From positions 1,550,001 through 1,614,000 of the forward strand of contig JANCRA010000017.1 in the NCBI GenBank assembly GCA_024362935.1: a stretch of 64,000 nucleotides of DNA. Direction: 5' to 3'. Below the pieces are notes generated by a model that did not search any database, was not told the DNA's origin, and saw only the letters and a list, made by a program, of their open reading frames with translations. Position numbers and translations under genes: made by a program. This document shows positions 1 through 11,344 of this stretch, in pieces. The stretch comes from Setophaga petechia (Eukaryota > Chordata > Aves > Passeriformes > Parulidae). The first letter of the stretch is position 1. Each line of letters begins with the position of its first letter.

Positions 1-736
1 GCACAGGGATTGCTTCTTTTCAGCATCCTCCCAGCCCAAAGGGAGGGCTGCCCAGTCACTGCCATCCTGCCCGGGTGGAAAGCCCAGGCATCAGCCAACA
101 GCATACCCAGGATGTGTGAGGAGGGGCTTCACCAGCAAGTTGACTCCCTCTTGGGGATAGATGGCATCTGGCACTGTGCCCTGACCTGTGCTCTCCACAA
201 TGAAAAACCACACAGCTGTGGCAGGGAGAACCCACCAAGGAGTTGAGGCTGTTGAGGCTCTGTGCTACAAGGGAAACTGAGCGAGTGGTGACAGCTTGAG
301 CCTCAGAGAAAGGTGACTGTGGGTGGGGGGTCTCTTATCAACACAAGAAGACAGTCAGTGGTACCCAGCAGAAGTACAAGAGGCAGTGGATACAAGTTGA
401 AATACAGGAAATCCCATTTAGCATAATGGGAAAAAAAACAAATCCAAAACTCCAGTCCAAAAGCAACCCCTTAGTTTGTTACTGGGATAGTGACCAGGAA
501 AGGGACCAAGCTGTCCAGGGATGTTGTCCTGAAGTTGTTCAAAACCCACTAGGACACACTCCTGAGTTGACCTTGCAGGTACAGGGGTAGGACTAGCCAA
601 TCCCTGCCAACTCCACTGCTCTGTTACCCTGTGGCATTTACTGCCAGATAACAGTCCTCTGGCTGCCAGGGGTCCCCAACAGCCTCCGCCAGGGTGTAAA
701 AGGACCAGATCCCTTCATCCCCTTCTCCCCACCCAC

Positions 737-1295
737 CTGTTCCTCCACTCCACCTCATAGGTGGCAGAGCTGGGTGAGCTGGGGTCCGGCTCCCAGTGCA
801 GCAAGACGTGGAAGTTCTGTGCCTCCAGCCTGACGTGCCGTGGCCTCAGTAGCATGCCTGGGGAGGGAGCAAAGGGGTATAAAGCAGTGTGCTGCAGGGT
901 CCCATTGTGTCACAGGTTCCTCAGCTTCATCCCAGCACGGGCAAACACTGACTTCAAAGCAGGTGCTCAGCACCAGTATCCCCCCAAATTGGTCACACAC
1001 TGAGAACACCCTCTCCATACTTCTGCCAAAGCAGAGACACAGCTGACAAAACAGGAGAGACAACACCCTGACACAGCTGCTGCTGACTCGGGGGTTTCCT
1101 TTCTCATCATTCCTTGATGACCACTTGGGCCTCTCCTCTTCACAGGTACCTTCAGCAGGTTTGAGAGGAGTTCCTGTGCCTCCTCTGGCCCTGTAGCCAG
1201 CCCCCCCCAGACTGTGGTGACAGCTTCAGCACTGGCTTACCCTGGAGCAGGGAGCAGCTGGCCAGGGACAGCAGCAGGAGCAGGGCAGGGCTCAT
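737..1295 (-). CDS. Class II cytokine receptor-like gene, first two coding exons (partial)
   Basis: Two exons join cleanly. Exon 1 (1295..1241) starts with an ATG and encodes a leucine-rich signal peptide of about 18 residues beginning MSPALLLLL, ending at a GTAAG donor in phase 1. Exon 2 (857..737) follows a CTCCCTCCCCAG acceptor and ends AG/GTGGGT in phase 2. It reads RPRHVRLEAQNFHVLLHW and, further on, TYEVEWRN. The pattern L-x-(S/A)-x-N-F-x-x-x-L-x-W followed by Y-x-V-x-(Y/W) is the start of the first fibronectin-III domain of class II cytokine receptors (interferon, IL-10, IL-20, IL-22 and IFN-lambda receptors). Intron phases 1 then 2 are also those of that family. Such receptors sit in the plasma membrane and signal through JAK/STAT. 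The second half of the domain, the membrane segment and the tail were not found in bases 1-736 and probably lie beyond the left edge. A type I receptor is possible but fits less well. Which family member it is cannot be told. Confidence 0.6.
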
Positions 1296-3852
1296 CCTAC
1301 CACAGCCCATCCATCTGCCCCAGCACTACGCAGCTAGGCTGGGGGCCATGGAAAGGGATGGGTGTGCTGGAGCTGTTCTGCTACCCACAGACATAATGTG
1401 CTGCTGGGACCTGGGATTAAAAATAGAAGCTTCAGCCAGTGACACTGCCCCATGGAGCCCACATGCCTATTCTGGGACAGAGGTGTCCACTGTGGAGGGC
1501 AGGGGACCTTCTGCTGCATTCTGGGGGTGCCACAGGGCAGGTACCCTCAGGGCTGTGGTGGTAAGTGACCCACAGGGACAGTGGGCAGCTGCCACACTGC
1601 TATGGCACTATGCACGTGCTGCAGCAACCTTCTGTTGCACCCATTTCTGGCTCCCCGTGGTGAGAAGTCACACTGCCTTTGTCACCAGAATGTGGGTCTG
1701 AGAAAGCTCCTCACCTGAGGCTCACACCACTGGGGAGGTGACTCAGCCCAGCTCTGGGCATGACTCACACCGGCACAACCTGTGACACCACTTGCAGGAC
1801 ACCCCCAGCCATCCCACAGACTCGCCGGTATGGGGAGGGCACCACATGTGACATCACCCACAAGGCAAAATGGGGCACAATGAGGGCTGTAAGCAGAGAC
1901 CTCAGACTGTGAACCACAGCAGAGGCTGGTCCAGCTGGGCACTTGTACCTGGCCAGTCCCTTCTTACCTTGGTCTTGCCCCACCATTCAGCCACCAGGAA
2001 TGTTGCCCTGCTCTTGCTGGTCATGGAGGTAATCTTCCTCTCCTGGAGCAGACATGCAACGGCTTTGAGGCTACCAACACCAACATTGTGGTTGTGGGGA
2101 CGCACTCCCCTGTGAAGATGGGGAGCCCAGGGCCACCTCCAGAGGCAGAGGGGTGGGAGCACCCCTGACCAGATGGGACAGCAGTGGGGTTGGCTCACCA
2201 CTGTCACTGCTTCTCACTCTTCCCATTTCACACCAACTTTTCACTATTACAAGCGCAAGCACCTCAGCATGTGGATACAAAACATTACCCCCATGTTTTC
2301 TCTGTCCCTTGCAGGATTAAGAGCTTGAAACAAGGAGGAACAGTCAACAAGCAGGGACATGCAGCTGCAAACTGTGGGTGAGGGCTGAGGTGAGACCTCT
2401 GAAAGCAAAGGCAGTTGTCCTAGGGATTCCCCCCTCGCTGAGACCAACAAGAACCCTCCTGGCTTTGCAACAGAGCCCGTCAAAGGAAGCAGTATTTCTG
2501 CCTAGGGGGAGAAAGATCCTCCAGGGTTTTTCCTGGGGCTTACAGAGGCACAGAGTTGGGGAACTGATGGAGACCCTAGGACTGGCTGCCTGTGCAGGCA
2601 GGGACAGGGCTGCTCTCACTGCAGAAGGCAGCACAAGTGAGGCAATGCTTCCCTGAAGCAGCAAGGGTGACTGCAGGCCAGTCCCTGCTAGCTCCCCTCT
2701 GTACCCCACCACATCCGTTCCCCTTCTGCCATGGCCAGAGGAAAAATCCCAGCAACTTTCCCTCCGTTGTGGCATTAACTGAGATTGTGGGGATTAACCC
2801 GCTCTGCTCTGCACATCCTCTCCTTTTCTGTATCCCCATCACACTACTCTGAAGCACCAGCACTCCCACCAACCTCGATCCAGCATTTCTTCTCTGCCCC
2901 TCTGCAGTATCAGAAGCCCACCTCACCAACCACACTGTTAAACACAACACCCTCAGCTCAGCAACCTCACGTTTGGCTCCGAGTGTTCACTGGAAGCGTT
3001 ACCACGGTCTGCTCAGCTGCCAGGCTTCCTCCAGATGGGGGACAGTCCGTGTCATCTGTGCCACCATGCTGGGAGGCGTGATTTGACTTGGGTGGTTTGT
3101 ACCTCCTTTGCTGAGCCAGGGTTTGTTTTTTTTTTCCTTCCTTGCTTCCTCATTAGCAACGCCCCGGTTGGGCACGGGTGCTCAGCAGTGCCCTCTGCAC
3201 ACCAGAGCTGAGGCACAGCCTGTCCCAGCACGCCATCCCAGCAGATGAACTACCCCGGCACAGACCATCAGTGGTGTGGGGACAGAAAGGAGCAAGGGCT
3301 CAGGCCAGGGGTAACACATGGCAGGGCAGACACAGGCCAGGACATCCAGGCAAAACCAGTAGTAGGTTTTATCCTTGCCAAGACCAATGCTGCGGGCTGG
3401 GCACACAGGGCTGCCCCCCCTCATTTTGCCCTGGCGACCATGAGGGACCTGCACGTGGCTCTGCACCACCTCAAGAGCTCCAGGCCTCTGGCAGCCCACT
3501 GGGACAAAACACAGCTGAATTTGTGCTTCCCAAGAACTGTGCAACCATTGCAGGACTAACAGAGCCATTGACGGCAGCATTGTGGGGCTCAGAAGCACCA
3601 TTCAACTCTGTCCAGGGCCCAGCAGCCACTGTCGGCCTGGGCATTCCAAAACAAGAGCCCTGGAGTGGCCAAGTGCCACGCCGGGGGGCAATGCCAGCAT
3701 CTCCACTGTTGCCCCTGCACCACTTCAATGGCCAGCAGTGCTGGGTAGCCCTGACACATCGCTGGTAGAAATGGGGCTGGGGCCTGGCAGGAGCTGGAAG
3801 GCAGACAGCCATGAGGTAAAGGACACATAGCCACAGTAGACTGGACAAGCTC
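1296..3852. other. Intergenic stretch between receptor start and FAAH2 3' end
   Basis: This 2.5-kb interval must hold the promoter and 5' UTR of the receptor gene on its left side. I see no CpG island, no clear TATA box and no coding exon. Open frames here are short and overlap in several frames. Confidence 0.5.
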
Positions 3853-3858
3853 TTTAAT
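3853..3858 (-). terminator. FAAH2: Probable FAAH2 poly(A) signal (ATTAAA)
   Basis: On the minus strand this reads ATTAAA, the commonest variant of the AATAAA poly(A) signal. It lies about 640 bases after the FAAH2 stop codon and is the best signal seen in the downstream sequence. It would give a 3' UTR from 4501 down to roughly 3835. Confidence 0.5.
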
Positions 3859-4501
3859 ACCTGGCTGAATACCAGTGCTGAAATGCTCCCAGCTGTGCCT
3901 GACAGCTGCATACACTGCAGAGCCCAGCATCCACCATCCCACAAAGCGCTGTTGGTGAGGCAGGCCTATGGCTCCTCTAGCCCCCTCAACCCCTCTCCCT
4001 TTTTGGTCAAAGGGTGGGGGGAAGCCTGCAGGAGCCTGAGAGGACTGTGGGGGCTGGCAAGCCTGGGTGCAGGAGGCACAGTCCAGCCCTGTGGGTAGGG
4101 TCAGGCCAAGGAGGACCCCGATGGACCCAGGCAGCCCCGAGGGGTGCTGCACAGCTGCCCTCAGCAATCTGGAAGCACGTCCTCTGCCCAGCTCTCACTC
4201 AGCGCTTTGAAAGCAAAAAGGTTACAGAGCTGGCCAGCCGCATGGTCTGCATGCAGGATGCAGGCAGGGCATCCTCGGACTGTGGCACTGGGGCTCCTGA
4301 GGGATTTGGGAAAGGCAGGTCTCTCCCTGACAGAGGGTGCCACAGGGATGAGGACTCAGTGGCAGTGGTCCAGCTGCTCCTGCGCTGGAGACACTACCAG
4401 CCACTCCCAGCAGGGTGCAGGGGTATGCAGAGGCAGCAGGCAGTGCCATGATGGGATCAAGCATCAGCACTTGTCACTGCCTCTGTCCCTGTCGCCCAAG
4501 G

Positions 4502-7500
4502 TTAAACTTCCCCTGGCAAAACCCATCCTCCAAAGGCTTTCTCCAGGTACCGGGCCACTGCCAGCGTCAAGTGGTCATTGTAGGAGGCTGCCACCAGCTG
4601 GATGCCCAGTGGCAGCCCCTCGCTGCCCAGCCCCAGCGGGCACTGTGTCACCGGCAGGCCCAGGACATTGAAGATGGCTGCAAGAGAGAAGGTTGGATAG
4701 ATCAGAGTGAGCACAAAGACTGGGATACATCACTGCCTGGCTCTCCCACCCTGGGCAGGCAGCTCTGCTGTTCACAGCACCAAGATCCTGGGAGCTGGTG
4801 CTTCATGCAGCCATGCAGAGACATGGTGACAAGGGACACCACTGGCCAGATATTCCCAGCGCCCACATCAAGTGTATAAACAGCATCCATGAGGGATGCC
4901 ATACACTGTGGCATGCCAAATTTGGGACATTCCTGTGCCAGGCACCAGCTCTCCATCACTCCACAAAGCAAGGCAGCACTGACACCACAGGGGAACCACA
5001 CAAGGGGCCCCCAGCTGTACCCCAAGAGATGGGAGGTTTCAGGCTCCTGCTAAACCCCAAAATCACACACAAAGTCACACCTGCCCTGCTGTGGACAGGC
5101 ACCTTTGGCAAAAGGTAAAAGATGCCACACGGTATAAAGCACAACAACCCTAACTCCAAGACAAGACCCCTCTCTTTGCTGCACAGCCCACCATCAGCAA
5201 TGCAAACACTTTGGATACAACACCCCAGCTGCCAGCCCACACTGCTGCCACAGAGAGATCATTTTGGTAGCCCTAGCTGCAACCCCACAGAAGCCAGGGC
5301 TGCTTACCTGTGTAGGCAAAATTGAAGGGCATGCAGATGGGGGAGTGGTGCTTGGGGGCGATGGTGGGGTGTGAGGGGTAGAGGAGCACGCCATCAGGCC
5401 CGAGCAGTGCCTCCACCTCCTCCTGTAAGCTCTTCCCCATGCTCACCAGCTTGGCCTTCCCACTGAGGTTGAGGTTCACCAGCTTCTCTGTCAGTCCCAG
5501 GGCTGCAGCAAAGGGCAGAAACGGGGACAAGAGCATATGAGAGGACTGTGATCTATGTGGGGCAGAAACAATGCCTAGCCAGATCAACATCCCCTGCTTC
5601 TAGGGTGGCCCCCAAGTACCCCTTCCTGCCAGTAGCCACAGCAGATTGCTCCTAGCACAGCTTTGTGGGCACCATTCCCCCAGCTCTGTCAAGGGACAAG
5701 CATTCAGCCTGACCCTTCCTTCCAGCTTTTCCAGCCCGTGGGGCTGAGCAGAGCAGGCAGAACGACCCCAGCACTCATTAGACTGCAGCACAATGGTGTT
5801 AATCAGGGTTCTCTAGTACCTGCTGCTATAAAACAAGATCAGTGCAGACCCTGACTGAGCCCTCTGAGCCCCCAGCAGTTCTGGTGTGGCTCACAGCAGA
5901 AGTAAACCCTGCCCCCAGCTCCATCATCCTCACTTTTTCCTCCAAGGTGCCCACTCCCATCTATCAAAGATCCAGACTCTTGAGCTAGCCTTCAAAACTA
6001 GGCTGAAGCTGCTCAGGGCAAACCCCGAGTTCCTTCACTGGGCATTGGAAGGGTAATACCTGCATTTAACAACTTGCCCACCCCAGCACTGCCTCTGCAC
6101 TTCCCAGGGCCCCTGCCAGCATTACCGATAGCTGGGAGGGTGTGAGAAGACATCCCCACGAGCCACTTCATCAGCTCCCACAGCGGCCACACTGGCTTCC
6201 CATGGTCCCCCAGCAGGTCTGTGAATCTTTGTGCCTCCTGTAACACACCCACTCCCCCTGTCAGCAAAGCCAACATGCAGCAGGGAGGCACAGGCTGGCA
6301 ATGGACAGTGAAATTTCAGTTATCTCATTATCCCAATGTGAGGTGTTCCTGCTTTCACACAGGAGATGGCCATCAGGTGCTCCACAGCTCTGACACTGAT
6401 CCAGAGCTGCAGCAGGAGCATTTTTCCCTGCCAGAGACAGCAAGGAGATGGGAGACCGCCCCCCAGAGCAGCACCCAACTGACACAATGCAAGGGATAAT
6501 GTCCCAGAGGCATTTCCTCCTGTGATATGACGACTGGACCTGGAAGAAGGAGGCAGAGGAGCCAGACAAGCCCTCCTTGGTGAGGTGTGGCTGGGCTGTT
6601 TCATCACTGCCTCTGTGCCAGGAATGCATACGTTATGACACTCCCAGAAGTTAATTTTATTATGAAGTACTTTCCTGCAGGCACAGATATAGTGCAGCAG
6701 TGGCAATGCCAGGGGAAAATTACACAAGCAGGCCTCCTGCTGGAAAGCTGCTAGTCCCCTGCCTGTCTTGGCATCCCAAAGGGTGTTAATCCCAGCCTAC
6801 AAATCAGAAGACACAGCGTAGGGCAAAGAGCAAGGCAGGATGCCCCCTGCTTGGCTGACTTACCAACCTGCATGGAAAAGGTCAATGTGCCAAAACAACC
6901 TCCCCCCTCCCAGGGCCTCAACCCACAGGACAGCAAGGGAGAAGGTGCTGTGCAACTTTAGAAAGAGGTCAAAAGGAGATTTGGGGGGACACATGGAGGG
7001 GGAAAGCCCCTGGGTAGGTTTGGGAAGCCTACAGCTCTCCACAGCTGGCCCCGAACAGCTGTTTCTTCCCTGCTGCCTCCAAAGTTGTGCCTTTGCCAAC
7101 TCACTCTGACACACCTGTCCCTCACTGTCCTCGGATGACATCATGGCTGACCAGATCTGGAAAGAATACTTCATCTTGTGGATTGCCACATGCTGAACCC
7201 GGACCCCAAGGTCACTTTCAAGGTGCTCCACCACCTGAAGGGAAGAGCAAGGACGGGTTTGTTTCCATAAAGATTTGACACCTGCCATCAGCCCGTGGAA
7301 ACTACGGAGAAGAGTAAAGGGACCTACTCGCAAGATCTTCCCCTTGTATCTTCTTTAGCCCTGAAGAAGAAAAAGTTCTTTCTACTTTTTAAGCTCTGAA
7401 AGCACAGCACTGGGACGCAAGGCTGCCTCCCCAGCCCTTCATTTTGCCAGCTCCTGATGGAGCCACACACAAAGCACCTCTTTCCCCTCCCCAGGGCTCC

Positions 7501-10500
7501 TTTGACTTGTCTCCCCAGGTTCTATCTTCAGGCTCACCCCAGTGAGTAGCATCCTCTGCTGCTTCCTACCTTCTTTTGGGCCTGCAAGATCTCCTTGTCC
7601 ACAGGTGATACAAAAATGGACCCACCATCATGATCCATGCAGTGGAATTTGATTTTCTCCAGCGACACTTTCTCATTCAGTTTCAGCCTGGGAAAGAAAT
7701 GGTGGTTTGTCACAAATCCATCCCCAGCTCCTCTGCAGCTGCTAGAGGTTCTCAGACGCTTGTTATGTGTCCTCAAGAGACCCTGTTCTGTCCCCCAGAG
7801 TGGCAAGGTGAGACCCTGAAGACACAGACACCTACTGCCCACAACACATCCAGCTGCTCACCTGCCCCCTCAGTCCCATCAAGTTTCTGTTGGGAAAGTT
7901 TCCATTTCTCCAGAAGCACCTTGTGACTACAAACCCTGGCTGCAGCCAAGGCTGGGATTGCACAAGAGCCTGGGAAAAAGCAAAGTGGTAATGGAGAGAG
8001 CAACTGTGTGCAGGCTGTGGCAAAAAGGAGGGGTGCTCCATGTGCTACATCTACACTTTGCTCCTCACAGGCATGCAGCATGGTTGCACTTGATTGCACG
8101 GACCAAGAACTGAAGGAACTGAACTGGCCATGATGTGAGGATGGAAAACTCCTCATTCAACAACAGCAAAAAAGGTGCTGCAATATCCAGGAGCAAGGCC
8201 AGCCCTGGGAGGGGTGTATGGGACAGAGCTAGGAAGCAGCTCACTGGTGAAGGGGGACCTATCAGTCTGCTCATGGCTGCCAGTTCCTGGGAGCACGTGG
8301 GTGGTGGGAAGGGCAGTCCCAGAAGCCAAGGTCCTGCTGAAGCCAGCAGCAGAGGAAAGAAATCAGAAACAAGCAAACTGGTGGGGTGCAGACGTGTCTC
8401 GTACAAAGGCCTCATACATTGTGAGGACCAGAGAGCTGCTGACTCCAGCTCAGCATCTTGGAGCAGTGGGAACAACTCACTTGCTGACCCCAGGACCGGC
8501 CATGACTCTCAACACTGGCTCCAGGTCCTCTGCGTAGCGGCACATGGGCCCAGTGCACAGGTAGCTGGTCCGCACCCCGTGAGCATTTGGGAACTGGCCA
8601 TCGTTGGGCACCACCCCTGAGAGCAGAGAAGTCAGATATTACCCTGAGTATTGCCTCCACATGGGGACAGCCCTGCTGGGGGGTCTTTGGGTGCAGGGAG
8701 ACATGGTTCCCCAGAGACTGTACACCCCACAAGTGCTGATGGCAAGGTTCATGGGGTGGGGATGGGAGGAAAAGCACCCAGTCAGGACACTGAAAGACAG
8801 AGAAACATCCCAGCAGATCCCAACCTTGTGAAAACATCCCATGCTGAGGATGCAATACTTGGGTAAACCCCAGCCCGTCTCCCATGTGCCTGGCATTTTG
8901 CCACCAAAAGCTTCCCAACTGCCAACCCCAGCTGTGCTTCCTCACCAGGCTTGCTCCATACAAGAAGTTACCTGACTCCTAACAGCAATCCCACCAGCAC
9001 CCAGCATAGAGGTGTCCTGAAGGGGTTCATCCCACAGCCCCCATTCCACCTAATGGCATTTTTGCTGGTGAGGAAGAGGAGGAGACCCCAGCATCCACCT
9101 TACCTGTTGTGGGTTTATGGCCAAAGACTCCATTGAAGAAGGCGGGCATTCGGATGCTGCCGCCAATGTCAGAGCCCACACCTACGACTGAGCAGGCAGC
9201 TGCCAGGACACTGCCCTCCCCACCTGCACAGGAGAAAACATGGCAAAACCCCACAGATTTATGGTGCAAATCATTCAGGAAAGCAGGAACACCTCACAGG
9301 GAGGGTGGGGGCCTAAAGAGGGGTGGGGGACAATAGCTTGGCTTTAGCGATGGGTAAGGGATAGCTGGGGTACGTGGGCCAAAGGGATTTGCCTGCCAAA
9401 GTACAACAGGGCAGGCTGAAGCAATGCCAAATGAAACACCCAGAAGAGGCAAAGCAGCTAGACCTCCCAACAGCCTACAGCAGTGCCCAGGAAAGAGGCC
9501 TGAAAGCTCCGCAAGAGCCCAGGGACACGTTAATAGCTGTGTGCAGAGACTTGGAACTCTTCCCTCACTGCATTTTAACCTGCCACTCATGCAGGACCGT
9601 GCCGAGGTGCTGAGGTTCACCTGAGCTGCCACCCACAATCCTCTGCAGGTCGTAGGGGTTGTTGGTCCGCCCGTAGACCCTGTTGCTGGACTCGTACCAC
9701 ATGCAGAGCTCGCTGCAGTTGGTGACACCCAGTGGGATGGCACCTGCCTGCTTCAGCCGTGATACCACAGTGGCATCCGAGGTGGCGATCACGTTGCGGC
9801 GGTTGACCAAGCCAGAGCTGTTGGGCATCCCTGTGGTGCCAAGATCAATAGGAGGGAGGCATCAGGGCCAGTGCCCTGAGATGATCCAGAGCTGCAGGAA
9901 GCAGGTTCCCAGTGAGGGCTGCTCCTCTGAAGAACCTCAAGCTCTGTAGCACCTGTGTGCTACAAATGAACACAAATGCAGAAGCCCAGGCAGAGCTTGG
10001 TGCAAACCAAGGAAAGGGACACTACTTCCCTCCAAGCACCTGCCACAGCCACCCACCACTCTGAGGAACACATCAAGAACTGGAGGCATAAAGATAAACC
10101 CACCATAAAGAGAAAAGGCCTCCTTAACAGTGATGGGAACTCCCAACAAGGGGAACTTCTCCTCCAGGCTGTCATCGCCAGGACCCTCCGAAAGCAGCTT
10201 ATCGACCTGCCGGGCTTCCTGCAGGGCCTCCTCGAACCTGCAACAAAGCCCCCGGCGATGTTCTGGCGCTGGATCAGAGAGGAGCGGGGTCCCCGCAGGG
10301 CGGGTGGACCCCAAGTGCGGCAGGAGCTTGTGGGGGAAGTGAGACTGCCTGGTCTTTGCCGGAGCCGGGAGCGGCAGCCCGGCCCAGCCGCCGCCGGGGG
10401 CTCGGCACGGCGCTGCTACGGTGGCGGCGCGGGGATCCCCGTGCCCCCGGCGGAGTGCAGCGCTCGGGCCTGGGGCCCGAAGGGAGGCAGGCGGAGAGCC

Positions 10501-10916
10501 GCTGCCTCCTCGAGGGTGCCCTCTGCCTCCAGCTCACCTGTCCTTAACCACGGCATTGATGAGGGGATTCACCTCCTTGATTCTCTCCACGTACGCCTCC
10601 ACCACGTCCACGCACGCCACCTGAGCAAGGGGCACAGCGGGTCCCGCCGTCAGGTGGGGGCGCTGGGCGGACCGAGACCTGCTGCCCGCGCTCCCCCTCC
10701 CAGGGCCGTGGGTGGTACCTGCCGCGCGCGGAGCAGCTCCGCGAGGCGCCGCGCGGACAGCAGCAGAAGCGCGCACCGCGGCGGCGGGACGGCGCGCGGA
10801 GCGGCGCGCGCGGGGCCGGCGCGCGGCGGCGGCAGCAGCGCAAGCAGCGCGAGGCAGGCGCGCGACAGCAGCCGGAGCAGCAACGCGAGACAGCGCTCCG
10901 AGCGCGACAGCGCCAT
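4502..10916 (-). CDS. FAAH2: Fatty-acid amide hydrolase 2, complete, 11 coding exons
   Basis: FAAH2 is a membrane serine hydrolase of the amidase-signature family that cleaves oleamide, anandamide and other fatty-acid amides; the human enzyme is found on lipid droplets. Coding exons are 10916..10719, 10620..10538, 10237..10104, 9830..9621, 9223..9104, 8616..8481, 7687..7570, 7234..7115, 6237..6126, 5502..5308 and 4677..4502. All junctions are GT-AG, phases agree, and the sum is 1602 bases (533 residues plus stop; human has 532). Residues 8-31 form an N-terminal hydrophobic anchor. The catalytic set is visible: Lys132 in VPITVKEAF, the cis serine Ser207 in GGSSGG (exons 4/5), and the nucleophile Ser231 in GSDIGGSIR. 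The end reads EKAFGGWVLPGEV, close to the mammalian C-terminus. The ATG at 10916 has a G at -3 and at +4; the in-frame codon at 10931 is GTG. All introns are short, so the gene spans only 6.4 kb. Paralogue FAAH is less likely: the NSSGLVNRR and CMWYESSN segments and the exon plan are FAAH2-like. No break or missing catalytic residue was seen. Confidence 0.97.
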
Positions 10917-11340
10917 GACGGTTTTGCGCACGCCGCCCCGCCCCTCGCGGAAGTGGCGTCAGGACGACGCACCGCCCGCGTTGCCGTGGCGACCGTCCGG
11001 TGCCCGTGCTGGTGCCCAGGAGCCGCACCGGCCCGGACCTCCCCGGGAACGCAGCAATGCCCGGCGGGGCGGGGAGAAGGGCGGCCTCGCCCACTTTCTG
11101 TCTCGTGCGTGGCGCTCAGGCCCTCTCTGCCCTCCCCGGGCCGGCCCGCTTCTCTCTCCGGGACAAAGGCAACGGCTCGGGGGCGCACACGGCAGGCGAG
11201 CTGCGCTGGCGCCAGGTGCCAGCGGCGCTCCCGACGGGCGGCGTGTGCGGCTTAGCGAAACGCGCCCCGAGCAGGGCTGCCCTGGCAGCCTCACCTGGCC
11301 GGTTGCGGCGGCAGCCCGAGGCGCCGGGCTGAGCCCAGCA
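10230..11340. promoter_or_regulatory. FAAH2: CpG island covering FAAH2 promoter and exons 1-2
   Basis: This stretch is very rich in CG dinucleotides and GC, unlike the flanking sequence, and contains the first two FAAH2 exons plus about 420 bases upstream of the ATG. No TATA box is obvious, so initiation is probably dispersed. The island runs on well upstream of FAAH2, so divergent transcription to the right is possible. The long open frames on the plus strand here are a by-product of few stop codons in GC-rich sequence. Confidence 0.8.
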
Positions 11341-11344
11341 GCCG

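Noticed and set aside
133..215. Possible third receptor exon with acceptor CCACAG and donor GTGAAG
   Set aside because: The length and phase (2 to 1) would fit a class II receptor exon and there is a C-x(n)-CHLS word, but it is too short and lacks the YxxRVRA-type segment expected there.
10929..10931. Upstream start adding MRKTV to FAAH2
   Set aside because: The codon is GTG, not ATG, and the ATG at 10916 has a strong Kozak context and aligns with the known N-terminus.
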